From NCBI GenBank assembly GCA_021199305.1, contig JAJQIH010000043.1, positions 1 through 38,214 on the forward strand: a stretch of 38,214 nucleotides of DNA, read 5' to 3'. Source of the DNA: Ruminococcus sp. GTDB taxonomy: Bacteria; Bacillota; Clostridia; Oscillospirales; Ruminococcaceae. This document shows positions 26,781-35,156 of this stretch, in pieces. The translations under genes and the position numbers were made by a program. A model generated the notes under the pieces. The model was not told the DNA's origin and searched no databases. It worked only from the letters and a program-made list of their open reading frames with translations. The stretch's first letter is position 1. Each line of letters starts with the position of its first letter.

Positions 26781-27254
26781 TTATGCCTTTTGCGCCCAGC
26801 TTTTAAGCTCGTCTTTGCTGACGTCTGCGCTGAAACGCCTGCCGCTTAATAAATTTGCACCCCTGCAGGAGGGTAAAAGCTCATCATTTGTTCTGCCCAT
26901 ACCGCTGCTTCCTGATGTTGCGAATGGAATGATAGTCTTTCCGCTTAAATCGTACTGCTCCAAAAATGTGTTGATAATTGTCGGTGCGACGTACCACCAT
27001 ATAGGAAAGCCTAAATATATTTTATCGTATTCCGCCATATTTTCGACAGCTTTGGCAACTGGCGGGCGAAACGACTTGTCGTTCATCTCGACGCTGCTGC
27101 GGCTTTTCTTGTTTGTCCAGTCCAAATCCGCTTTGGTGTAAGGCGTTTTCGGCTCAATTTCAAAAATATCAGCGCCGATTGAATCAGCTAAACGCTTTGC
27201 AACAGCGGCAGTAACGCCGCTTGCGGAAAAATATGCTACTAATGCTTTTGCCAT
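26781..27254 (-). CDS. Flavodoxin (long-chain NADPH-type, FMN binding)
   Basis: A 157-residue flavodoxin-like protein that would bind FMN and act as a small electron carrier or quinone-type reductase. The phosphate-binding loop is YFSASGVTAAVA near the N-terminus. The segment GFPIWWYVAPTIINTFLE is typical of the flavodoxin_4 group, and PFATSGSSGMG is the second FMN loop. The ATG at 27254 has GGGAG at good spacing; the TTG at 27278 is less likely. It is the last gene of the MerR-controlled operon. Confidence 0.88.
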   Translation of the reverse strand: MAKALVAYFSASGVTAAVAKRLADSIGADIFEIEPKTPYTKADLDWTNKKSRSSVEMNDKSFRPPVAKAVENMAEYDKIYLGFPIWWYVAPTIINTFLEQYDLSGKTIIPFATSGSSGMGRTNDELLPSCRGANLLSGRRFSADVSKDELKSWAQKA

Positions 27255-27278
27255 AATGTATACTCCCTTCAAAATCAA

Positions 27279-28253
27279 TTAAACCAGGTAGGTGTTAAAG
27301 AATGTCGCTATCTTGTCAAACGGAATAATGTCCATTTTATCGTACAAATCCGTGTGAACGGCGTTTGGAATAATCATAAGCTCTTTGTTGTCGCCAACGA
27401 GCTTTTTGAAAGCGTCACGGCTGAAATAGCAGGAGTGCGCCTTTTCTCCATGAATAATCAAAACAGCATTTCGGATTTCATCGCTGTATTGCAAAATAGG
27501 CATATTCATAAACGACTGACAGCCTGTAACATTCCAGCCGTTGTTTGAATTTAACGAACGTGGGTGGTAGCCACGACTGGTTTTGTAGTAGTCGTAGTAG
27601 TCCTTTACGAAAAACGGAGCGTCGTCAGGCAATGGGTCTACGACTCCGCCGCCAGAAGCATAGCTGCCGTTTTTGTAGTCCTCAATTCTTTGAGCGCAGA
27701 GAGCCTTTCTCTTTTCGTATCTTGCCTCTTCGCTGTCCTCGCTGTCAAAATATCCGTTTGCGTTGACTCGGGTCATATCGTACATAGTTGATGCAACAGT
27801 AGCTTTAACTCTTGTGTCGAGCGCCGCTGTGTTAAGAGCCATTCCGCCCCAGCCGCAAATTCCGAGTATTCCGATTCGCTCAGGATCGACGTTTTCCTGA
27901 ACTGAGAGAAAATCTACCGCAGCCATAAAGTCCTCTGTGTTTATATCAGGGGAAGCCATATAGCGTGGTTCACCGCCGCTTTCTCCGGTATAGGACGGGT
28001 CAAAGGCGATAGTTAAAAAGCCTTTCTCCGCAAGCGTTTGAGCGTATAGACCGGAGGACTGCTCTTTAACTGCGCCAAACGGTCCACAAACGGCAATTGC
28101 AGAAAGCTTACCCTTTGCATTTTTTGGTGTGTATAAATCCGCCGCAAGAGTAATTCCGTAGCGGTTGTGAAAGGTTACCTTCGAGTGATTGATCTTTTCA
28201 CTTTTCGGGAAAACCTTATCCCACTCTGTTGTCAGATTAAGTTTTTCTTTCAT
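27279..28253 (-). CDS. Alpha/beta hydrolase (dienelactone hydrolase-like)
   Basis: A 324-residue alpha/beta hydrolase. The nucleophile elbow is GICGWG near 135, with Cys in the nucleophile position instead of Ser, as in dienelactone hydrolases and many relatives of this clade. The general acid/base His lies in NAVHTDLYD near the C-terminus, and an Asp/Glu candidate sits in VLIIHGEKAHS. The oxyanion region is GPFGAVKEQSSG. No signal peptide is seen. It lies 22 nt after the CMD-cupin gene and 24 nt before the flavodoxin gene, so it belongs to the same operon. The substrate is unknown. Confidence 0.85.
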   Translation of the reverse strand: MKEKLNLTTEWDKVFPKSEKINHSKVTFHNRYGITLAADLYTPKNAKGKLSAIAVCGPFGAVKEQSSGLYAQTLAEKGFLTIAFDPSYTGESGGEPRYMASPDINTEDFMAAVDFLSVQENVDPERIGILGICGWGGMALNTAALDTRVKATVASTMYDMTRVNANGYFDSEDSEEARYEKRKALCAQRIEDYKNGSYASGGGVVDPLPDDAPFFVKDYYDYYKTSRGYHPRSLNSNNGWNVTGCQSFMNMPILQYSDEIRNAVLIIHGEKAHSCYFSRDAFKKLVGDNKELMIIPNAVHTDLYDKMDIIPFDKIATFFNTYLV

Positions 28254-28275
28254 AATAAATAACCTCGCTTTCTTG

Positions 28276-29031
28276 TTACTTCAAGCCGCAATATTGACTG
28301 TCGTCTACTGGTTCAAGCCACTCATTAGAGCTGTTTTCTCCTGGAACTTCGACCGCCAGATGCGAAAACCACTCGTTTGGTGCGGCGCCGTGCCAATGCT
28401 TTACGCCGACTGGAATGTTGATGCAATCTCCCGGCTTCATCTCGACTGCGTCCTTGCCCCACTCCTGATAGTAGCCTCGTCCTGCTACGCAAACAAGAAT
28501 CTGACCGCCGCCATTGTCAGCGTGATGAATGTGCCAGTTGTTGCGGCAGCCAGGCTCGAAGGTTACATTGAAAATACCGACCTGATCGGTTGAAATGGGG
28601 GCCAAGTAGCTTTGACCGATGAAATATTCTGCAAATGCGTCGTTAGGTTCGCCGACAGGGAACACCATCTGTGCAGCGTGTGCGCTTTTAGCGTCGCTGA
28701 CAGGCGCTTCTTCGGACCAGACCTCCTTCGCCATATTAAATACCGCCCAGCCCTTTGGCCAGCCGACATAAAAGGCGGTGTGGGTTACAATCGCTGCGAT
28801 TTCCTTTCTTGTAACGCCCGCATTTTTGGCGTTCTCTAAATGATATTTCAAAGAAGAGTCGGTAATTCCCGACGACATAAGAGCGACAACTGTGATGATA
28901 CATCTTGTTTTGTGGTCAATATCCTGATTGTTCCAGTTTTCGCCGAAAAGCACATCGTCATTAAAATGTGCAAAGTCGGGTGCAAATTCACCAAGAGAAT
29001 TGCGCCCTGCTGTTTGTACAATTTTTTCCAT
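28276..29031 (-). CDS. Carboxymuconolactone decarboxylase-cupin fusion protein
   Basis: A 251-residue two-domain protein. The N-terminal half (about 1-115) is of the CMD/AhpD-like type, with HKTRCIITVVALMSSG and the ENAKNAGVTRKEIAAIVTHTAFYVGWP helices. This copy lacks the paired CxxC of AhpD. The C-terminal half (about 140-240) is a cupin with WHIHHADNGGGQILVCVAGRGYYQEWG and a second motif PVGVKHWHGA, which gives His residues for a metal. Proteins of this layout are often found with oxidoreductases and a MerR regulator; the reaction is not known. The start at 29031 has AGGAGG upstream, and an extension to 29094 would cross the promoter. Confidence 0.9.
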   Translation of the reverse strand: MEKIVQTAGRNSLGEFAPDFAHFNDDVLFGENWNNQDIDHKTRCIITVVALMSSGITDSSLKYHLENAKNAGVTRKEIAAIVTHTAFYVGWPKGWAVFNMAKEVWSEEAPVSDAKSAHAAQMVFPVGEPNDAFAEYFIGQSYLAPISTDQVGIFNVTFEPGCRNNWHIHHADNGGGQILVCVAGRGYYQEWGKDAVEMKPGDCINIPVGVKHWHGAAPNEWFSHLAVEVPGENSSNEWLEPVDDSQYCGLK

Positions 29032-29064
29032 ACAAAAACCTCCTGCTGAAAATTTCAAAAACAG

Positions 29065-29094
29065 TTGACAATTTGTGTCATCTTGTGTTATCAT
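29065..29094 (+). promoter_or_regulatory. Promoter of the merR-family gene
   Basis: TTGACA (29065-29070) and TATCAT (29089-29094) with an 18 bp spacer on the plus strand. It overlaps the -10 of the divergent promoter, so the two operons probably compete or are co-regulated. Confidence 0.7.
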
Positions 29095-29123
29095 TGTAAT
29101 ACCTAAAGCTGACTTTATGTCAA
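29093..29123 (-). promoter_or_regulatory. MerR-type promoter of the CMD-cupin operon (19 bp spacer)
   Basis: On the minus strand -35 TTGACA (29118-29123) and -10 TACAAT (29093-29098) are separated by 19 bp. Centred in the spacer is the dyad CATAAAG-TCAG-CTTTAGG. An overlong spacer with a dyad is the signature of promoters activated by a MerR protein that underwinds the DNA. The regulator gene is divergently encoded next to it. Confidence 0.85.
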
Positions 29124-29164
29124 GATATATTTTGTGAATTTTTTATGAATGGGAGACGGATGCT

Positions 29165-29605
29165 ATGATGTATACAATAGGACAGGTATCGAAGATGTTT
29201 AACCTGCCGATTTCGACGCTCAGATACTACGATAAAGAGGGGCTTTTCCCTGATATGGAGAGAGCGTCAGGAATAAGAAAATTCAGCGACAAGGAGCTTG
29301 AAGCGATCAGAATAATTGAATGTCTGAAAAAGTCGGGACTTGAAATCAAGGATATCAAGCAGTTTATGGATTGGTGTGGCGAGGGGAGTAAAACCTACCC
29401 GCAGCGCAAGGAGCTGTTTGAGAAGCAGATTGAAACTGTCAGCGCAGAGCTTGAACGGCTGAATAAAGTTTTAAAGCTGCTTCAGTATAAACGCTGGTAC
29501 TATGAGCAGGCAATCAAGGACGGAAACGAGCAAAGACTAAAAAAACTAAAACCAGAGTACGTACCAGAAGGGATAAGAGAAGCGTATATAGAGCTGAAGG
29601 AGTGA
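29165..29605 (+). CDS. MerR-family transcriptional regulator
   Basis: A 146-residue regulator. The winged helix at the N-terminus is typical: MYTIGQVSKMFNLPISTLRYYDKEG, then the RKFSDKELEAIRIIECLKKSGLEIKDIKQFM helices. A long dimerisation coiled coil follows, with RKELFEKQIETVSAELERLNKVLKLLQYKRWYYEQA. There is no cysteine pattern of metal sensors (only Cys in IECLKK and DWCGEG), so an organic or redox signal is more likely. It is divergent from the CMD-cupin, hydrolase and flavodoxin genes and should activate them from the 19 bp spacer promoter. Confidence 0.93.
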   Translation: MMYTIGQVSKMFNLPISTLRYYDKEGLFPDMERASGIRKFSDKELEAIRIIECLKKSGLEIKDIKQFMDWCGEGSKTYPQRKELFEKQIETVSAELERLNKVLKLLQYKRWYYEQAIKDGNEQRLKKLKPEYVPEGIREAYIELKE

Positions 29606-29636
29606 GGGGGATTCAACAAAGCAACAGAAAATTTGT

Positions 29637-29668
29637 AAAATGGCTGAGAGCAATCCCAGCCATTTTTT
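29637..29668 (+). terminator. Terminator of the merR-family gene
   Basis: A 10 bp stem AAAATGGCTG/CAGCCATTTT (29637-29646, 29657-29666) with the T run overlapping its 3' arm. Confidence 0.85.
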
Positions 29669-29970
29669 GAGTTTACAGAAGCGATACCTTGCTGGCTTTT
29701 TGCATCACGATTTACAAGGAAGGGAGAAGAAACCCCTCTTGTCGATTTTCCACACACCTCTGTTTACAACCAATTTCAAATATGATATTATTTAATGTGA
29801 AAATATAGTGCCAGATTACAGCCTTTAAAATCGGAAATTCTGAAAATATCGGCAAGTGTCCAATTAAATGTACGAGAAATCGGAACTTCCTGTTGACTTT
29901 GTTTCCATATACTGGTAAAATATAGTTAGCGAGAAAGTTAAATTCAATCAGAAAGGGTTGACAGGAATAT
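29669..29970 (+). promoter_or_regulatory. Upstream region of the cas operon with two promoters
   Basis: No gene is seen here. Two promoter-like sites occur: TTTACA (29763-29768) with TATTAT (29786-29791), and TTGACT (29893-29898) with TAAAAT (29916-29921), each with a 17 bp spacer. Between them AAATCGGAA occurs twice (about 29828 and 29878) and could be a regulator site. The second promoter gives a leader of about 45 nt before cas3. Confidence 0.65.
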
Positions 29971-32418
29971 ATGGAAATATCATATGCTGGTTCTATTGCT
30001 CATATTGCTAAAATAAACGGAGAATCAAGAGTTCAACCTGTATCTGTGCATTGCCGTAATACTGCGAACTATGCAAGGCAATCCGCTCAATGCATCGGGC
30101 TTGGCGAAACAGCGTATTTGGCTGGACTTCTTCATGATATGGGTAAGTGTAAGAGCGAATTCCGAGAGTACATAATAAACTCGTCTGGCGGCGAGAGCGT
30201 CAGGCGAGGAACGGTAAATCATACATTCGCAGGAGTTATTTTTCTGTTTGAAAGATACCATTCTGGCGATGTTCTCAGGCAGCTTACTTGCGAGATTCTT
30301 TCGTTTGCCATTGCTTCGCATCATGGTTTGATTGACGGAGTAAGCCCAGAGTTTGATAATGGCTTTCTTCATCGCCTTGAAAAGGATCGCTCAGAAATTC
30401 ATTATGAGGAATCACGGGACAATTTTTTGAAAGAGTGCGCTGAATCAGACGAGCTTGATAATCTTTTTGACAAGGCTTGTAATGAGGTTACTTTATTATA
30501 CAACGCTGCTACTTCGTATATAGCAAATAGCTCAGATATTGGTAAAAGCTTCAAGGGTAAAACACGGTGCTTCTTTGTGGGGATGATGGCAAGGCTTGTC
30601 CTTTCGTCGGTAATTGACGGAGACAGACGCGATACTGCAGAATTTGATGAGGGTAAGCTACACAAGTTTATTGTAGCTGACAAGCAGTTCTGGCAGGAAC
30701 GATTTGACCACTTTGAAAATAAATATAAAAACGATGTGCTTGAAACGGCACCTGATACGCTGATCAATCGTGTGAGAAGCTATATCTCGGATACAGCGGT
30801 AAAGTTCGCTGAAAAATCTGGCAGTAGCGGAATTTATAGGCTTACTGTCGGTACAGGCTCTGGTAAAACGCTTTCTTCGTTGAGATTTTCTTTAAAGTGC
30901 GCACAAACACACAATAAGAAGCGAATAATTTTTGTTATTCCGTTGCTTTCAATTCTTGAACAAAACGCTGCAGAAATAAAAAGGTTTATCGACCGTAGTG
31001 ATATTGTTCTGGAGCATCACTCTAATGTCATAAAGGAAGGCTTTGCCGATGATGCTGAGCAGTTGAACTCTTATGAGCTTCTTGCTGAAAGCTGGGACAG
31101 CCCAATCATTATTACAACACTTGTTCAGCTTCTTAATGCACTCTTTTCAGGGAAAACTACTGCGGTAAGACGGTTGCAGGCGCTTTGCAATAGCGTAATC
31201 GTAATAGATGAGGTACAATCGGTTCCGAGAAAGCTGATGTATATTTTCAACCTTGCGGTTGATTATCTTGCGAAGTTTTGCGGCTGTACAATCCTTTTAT
31301 CTTCAGCAACTCAACCTTGCTTTGAAAAAATGGAATATCCAATAATATTATCTGAGAACGAGAGCATCGTTGAAGAAACTGAGGAGATGAGAAAGGCTTT
31401 TAAACGCACTGAAATTATTGATAAAGTGGACAAATATGGTATGAGTATAGAAGAGCTTGTGGATTTTGCAAGAGATGTGATTTCTGATTGCTCAAGCTTG
31501 CTCGTTATATGCAACAAAAAGTCTACGGCACAGGAACTTTTCAGTCAGCTTTCTTTTGCGAAAAATGATAACTTTAATCTTTATCATTTATCAACAAGTA
31601 TGTGTATGCAGCACAGGCGAGATACACTGGACAACATTAAAAGCGACCTTGCAGCTAAAGACGGTCGAAAAACGCTATGCGTTTCCACACAGCTTGTAGA
31701 AGCAGGGGTAGACTTTTCTTTTGAAAGCTGTATAAGACTGGAAGCGGGACTTGATAATATAGCACAGGCAGCAGGACGCTGCAACCGAAATGGTGAGTTT
31801 GGTAAGATATGTAATGTATATGTTGTCAGACTGAAGAGTGAGAGCCTTAAAAGACTTCCCGATATATCACAATCACAAACAGCATATAATGCTTTTTCTC
31901 AAGTTTATGTTAACAACAGAGAGGAGTATGGCGATATTCTTTCTGAAAAGAGCGTTGAATTATTTTATAAAAAGCTTATGGATGATGATAATGTGAAGAA
32001 GATTTGCGTATATCCCATCAAAAACTATAAAACCAATATGCTAGAGTTGCTTTCCGATAATTATACATATTCGAAAGGTGAGAGCAAAACCTATCTGAAT
32101 CAAGCCTTTAAGACGGCAGGAAAAGAATTCAGTGTGTTTGAAGACGATACTACCGACGTTGTCGTTCCGTACAACGAAGAAGGGAAGCATATAATCGAAG
32201 AGCTTTTTTCAAGCAGGGCGAAGAACGATTCGGAGTATTTTAAAAAGCTTATCACACAGGCCAAGCAATATACAATTTCGTTGTTTGACTATCAGCTTAA
32301 AAACAAGGATATGTTCTATACGGACGAGGATAATCGCTTTGTCGCTTTAAAGAAGCAATACTATGATAAAAATACAGGCTTTGACGCTAACGGTTCAGCA
32401 GATGAGTCTATATATTAA
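29971..32418 (+). CDS. cas3: Type I-C CRISPR-associated helicase-nuclease Cas3
   Basis: The 815-residue effector that unwinds and degrades target DNA after Cascade binding. The N-terminal HD nuclease domain shows His-Asp at 55-56 in LLHDMGKCKSEF, an upstream His near 28, and HH in ASHHG. The SF2 helicase part has Walker A GTGSGKT (294-300), motif II Asp413-Glu-Val-Gln416, motif III SSATQP and motif VI QAAGRCNRNGE. DEVQ in place of DEAH is usual for Cas3. All catalytic motifs are intact. It is the first gene of the operon, 45 nt before cas5c. Confidence 0.97.
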   Translation: MEISYAGSIAHIAKINGESRVQPVSVHCRNTANYARQSAQCIGLGETAYLAGLLHDMGKCKSEFREYIINSSGGESVRRGTVNHTFAGVIFLFERYHSGDVLRQLTCEILSFAIASHHGLIDGVSPEFDNGFLHRLEKDRSEIHYEESRDNFLKECAESDELDNLFDKACNEVTLLYNAATSYIANSSDIGKSFKGKTRCFFVGMMARLVLSSVIDGDRRDTAEFDEGKLHKFIVADKQFWQERFDHFENKYKNDVLETAPDTLINRVRSYISDTAVKFAEKSGSSGIYRLTVGTGSGKTLSSLRFSLKCAQTHNKKRIIFVIPLLSILEQNAAEIKRFIDRSDIVLEHHSNVIKEGFADDAEQLNSYELLAESWDSPIIITTLVQLLNALFSGKTTAVRRLQALCNSVIVIDEVQSVPRKLMYIFNLAVDYLAKFCGCTILLSSATQPCFEKMEYPIILSENESIVEETEEMRKAFKRTEIIDKVDKYGMSIEELVDFARDVISDCSSLLVICNKKSTAQELFSQLSFAKNDNFNLYHLSTSMCMQHRRDTLDNIKSDLAAKDGRKTLCVSTQLVEAGVDFSFESCIRLEAGLDNIAQAAGRCNRNGEFGKICNVYVVRLKSESLKRLPDISQSQTAYNAFSQVYVNNREEYGDILSEKSVELFYKKLMDDDNVKKICVYPIKNYKTNMLELLSDNYTYSKGESKTYLNQAFKTAGKEFSVFEDDTTDVVVPYNEEGKHIIEELFSSRAKNDSEYFKKLITQAKQYTISLFDYQLKNKDMFYTDEDNRFVALKKQYYDKNTGFDANGSADESIY

Positions 32419-32463
32419 AAATTATATTGACGGGGCTTTGCCCTGTTAAAGGAGGTGCATATA

Positions 32464-33252
32464 ATGCATGAAAATTCAGTTGAGTTTGAGGTGTCTGGAA
32501 ATTATGCTTTGTTTTCAGATCCGATAACTCGAGTAGGAGGAGAAAAGTTTTCCTATCAGGTACCAACTTACGAAGCGCTGAAGGGAATACTTCAATCGGT
32601 TTATTGGAAGCCAACCTTCATCTGGGTGATTGACAAGGTGAGGGTTATGAATTCAATACAAACTGAAACCAGAGGAACCAGACCGTTAAAGTTCAAGGGT
32701 AAAAACGGCGATAATGATCTTGCATATTATACTTATCTTAAAAATGTAAGGTATCAGGTTAAAGCTCATTTTATCTGGAATGAAAATCGCCCTGAGCTTG
32801 AGTGTGACAGAAACGAAAACAAGCATCACAACATTGCTAAGCGAACGATTGAGCGGGGCGGCAGACGTGATATTTTTCTGGGAACACGAGAGTGTCAGGG
32901 ATATGTAGAGCCTTGCATTTACGGTGAGGGGAAAGGCAGCTATGATGAAATAGCAGAGCTTTCATTTGGTACAATGCTACATGGAATTACTTATCCCGAC
33001 GAGGCTTATTCAGAGGAAACGAAAAATATGCTCACGGTAAGGCTACATACTCCTGTTATGAGGTATGGAGAGATTGAATTTTGTAATCAGACGGATTTCT
33101 CTTTGCCAATGAAGAATGTGCTGAGAGAGGTTTATGGTAGCTGTATTCAAAAGCCGATAAGGCATATGGAAATGAAAATTTTTGACAAAAAGCAGAATAA
33201 TTTCAGCGGACTTGACGAATTTGAAGGAGGCGATGCTTGTGTCATGGATTAG
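32464..33252 (+). CDS. cas5c: Type I-C Cas5c (Cas5d) crRNA-processing endoribonuclease
   Basis: In type I-C systems Cas5c replaces Cas6: it cuts the pre-crRNA at the base of the repeat hairpin and stays bound to the 5' handle. The 262-residue protein has the RAMP fold with a glycine-rich segment. Tyr47 and the Lys120-His121-His122 cluster in ENKHHNIAKRTIERGG lie where the Tyr/Lys/His catalytic site of Bacillus halodurans Cas5d is placed. The ATG at 32464 follows GGAGG. The last 14 bases overlap the cas8c start. Confidence 0.95.
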   Translation: MHENSVEFEVSGNYALFSDPITRVGGEKFSYQVPTYEALKGILQSVYWKPTFIWVIDKVRVMNSIQTETRGTRPLKFKGKNGDNDLAYYTYLKNVRYQVKAHFIWNENRPELECDRNENKHHNIAKRTIERGGRRDIFLGTRECQGYVEPCIYGEGKGSYDEIAELSFGTMLHGITYPDEAYSEETKNMLTVRLHTPVMRYGEIEFCNQTDFSLPMKNVLREVYGSCIQKPIRHMEMKIFDKKQNNFSGLDEFEGGDACVMD

Positions 33253-35137
33253 TATGCTTTGCAAAACGTATGATAATAACGCAAGCAAGGCCGGCAGGGC
33301 AGAAGTTGGTGAAAAACCGCTTTCACGAATAGCTCATATGCTTGCTAATGCACAAGTTGAAATTACAATTGACGAAAATGGCAATTTTCAGCGTGCAACA
33401 GAAGTTGACAAGGAAGACAGGCAAACGCTTATTCCCATTACTGAAAAGTCAGGCGGACGATCTTCTGGTATTGCTGCCCATGCATTGTCTGATATGCTTT
33501 CTTATGTGGCGGGAGATTTCAAAGACTATGTGTCAGCACCAAAGGAAGCAGAAAAGGCAGAGAAGAAATTCAACGATTATGAGCAGGGACTTTCTGAGTG
33601 GTGCGAGTCCGATTATGCTCACCCCAAAGCATGCGCTGTTTTAAAATACACGCAAAAGCATCAGACAATTTCAGACCTTGTAAAATCAGGACTTGTAAAG
33701 CTTGATGAGGATGGAAAGTTCGCAAAGGCTAAAATTCAGGGCACCGCTTATGACAAGTGTATGGTGCGGTATAGAGTCATAACGTCAAAGGCAGATGACG
33801 TTTCGTCGGCAACATGGGAGGACGAAACTCTTGCAAACGCTTTTGCGCAATACTATCTTTCCGAGCAGCCGGGTAAAAAGGATATATGCTTCGTGAGCGG
33901 CAAAAATTCAGTAGTGTGTGTATGCCACCCAAAAGGAATTTTAAGCTCAAGTTATAATTCAAAGCTCATATCGGCGAATGATGATAAAGCGTTTACCTAT
34001 TTAGGACGCTTTGAATTGGCGGACGGTACACCCAACCAGGCGTGTACTGTAAGCTATGAAGCGTCGCAAAAGGCACATAATGCACTGTCGTGGCTGGTTG
34101 CAAATCAAGGAGTAAGCTACGGAGGCAGAACGTATATCTGTTGGAATCCAGTTGGCAAGAAATACCCAAATCCTATTGCAGATTTTGGAGCAGAGATTGA
34201 AGGCGATACAGCCGTTCATTTTAAAGAGGAACTCAGACGAGCTTTTTCAGGTGAAGAAAATCAGCTTGAGGATAACGACGATATTGTTATTATGGCGCTT
34301 GACGCAGCGACACAAGGAAGATTATCTATAGCTCTTTATAATGAGTTAAAAGCAGATGAGTTTCTTGAAAACTACAGGACGTGGTGTGAAACTGTTAAGT
34401 GGCGCATTCCTGATTTTACACCAGAGGGGAAATACAAGGAAACTGTGAGAACATTAAGAACCCGTAGAATTATCGAGTATGCTTTTGGTGCGGAGCAGGG
34501 ATCAATAATTACTCTTAATGACAAGATTTTAAAGGACCAGTCACAGAGAATTGTAAATTGTATGATAAGTAAGCAGCGCTTTCCGCAGGATATAGCTCAC
34601 GCTCTTGCAGTAAAAGCGTCAAACCCTGATGCTTATTCAAAAACTATAAACGCCAACCGCGTTTTAGCGTATGCTTGCGGAGCAATAGCAAAATATTATA
34701 ATGAAAGATATAGCAAAGAAGGAGTGGAGTATTCAATGGAACTTGATAACAAGAACAGCAACAGAAGTTATCTTTTTGGCAGATTGCTTGCGATTGGAGA
34801 AAAGGTTGAAAATTTAGCTATGTTCCTTTCGGGAAGCAGTGAGGACAGATCTACAAATGCTGAAAGATTGCGTAGCGCATTTGTTAATCATCCGTTCAGG
34901 ACGTGGTCGGCAATTGACGATGCACTTGTTCCGTATTTTGGAAAGTTGTCCTCAGGCACAAGGAATTATTACAAGGAGCTGATATGCGAGCTGTTAGGCA
35001 GAATCAGCGAAGTTTGTACGATTGACGGCAAGCTAAACGAGGGACTGCTGAACAAACGGCTTGAGGATGTTTATCTTATTGGTTACAGCAACCAATTTAA
35101 TGAGCTGAACAAAAAGACTGATAAATCTAATGATTAA
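33239..35137 (+). CDS. cas8c: Type I-C Cascade large subunit Cas8c (Csd1)
   Basis: The 632-residue large subunit that recognises the PAM and opens target DNA. The GTG at 33239 is chosen: it is 8 nt after AGGAGG (33225-33230), while the in-frame ATG at 33233 would leave only 2 nt. The resulting start, (M)SWISMLCKTYDNN, fits the family. The segment SYEASQKAHNALSWLVANQG is typical of Csd1. The C-terminal helical part (about 500-632) matches the small subunit and ends with DVYLIGYSNQF. An internal start for this part is described separately. Confidence 0.95.
   Translation: MSWISMLCKTYDNNASKAGRAEVGEKPLSRIAHMLANAQVEITIDENGNFQRATEVDKEDRQTLIPITEKSGGRSSGIAAHALSDMLSYVAGDFKDYVSAPKEAEKAEKKFNDYEQGLSEWCESDYAHPKACAVLKYTQKHQTISDLVKSGLVKLDEDGKFAKAKIQGTAYDKCMVRYRVITSKADDVSSATWEDETLANAFAQYYLSEQPGKKDICFVSGKNSVVCVCHPKGILSSSYNSKLISANDDKAFTYLGRFELADGTPNQACTVSYEASQKAHNALSWLVANQGVSYGGRTYICWNPVGKKYPNPIADFGAEIEGDTAVHFKEELRRAFSGEENQLEDNDDIVIMALDAATQGRLSIALYNELKADEFLENYRTWCETVKWRIPDFTPEGKYKETVRTLRTRRIIEYAFGAEQGSIITLNDKILKDQSQRIVNCMISKQRFPQDIAHALAVKASNPDAYSKTINANRVLAYACGAIAKYYNERYSKEGVEYSMELDNKNSNRSYLFGRLLAIGEKVENLAMFLSGSSEDRSTNAERLRSAFVNHPFRTWSAIDDALVPYFGKLSSGTRNYYKELICELLGRISEVCTIDGKLNEGLLNKRLEDVYLIGYSNQFNELNKKTDKSND
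34736..35137 (+). CDS. cas11c: Predicted internally initiated Cas11c small subunit
   Basis: Inside cas8c, in the same frame, an ATG at 34736 follows AAGAAGGAG (34716-34724) after 11 nt. Translation from here gives 133 residues starting MELDNKNSNRSYLFGRLLAIGEK, close in length and position to the Cas11c proteins shown to be made from internal starts in other type I-C cas8c genes. In those systems Cas11c forms the belly of Cascade and is needed for interference. Family knowledge and the site are clear; actual initiation here is inferred. Confidence 0.65.
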   Translation: MELDNKNSNRSYLFGRLLAIGEKVENLAMFLSGSSEDRSTNAERLRSAFVNHPFRTWSAIDDALVPYFGKLSSGTRNYYKELICELLGRISEVCTIDGKLNEGLLNKRLEDVYLIGYSNQFNELNKKTDKSND

Positions 35138-35156
35138 AAACAGGAGGAAAAATTCT

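Noticed and set aside
29500-29757. 85-codon minus-strand frame after the merR-family gene
   Set aside because: It overlaps the end of the regulator gene and its terminator, without a ribosome site or known domain.
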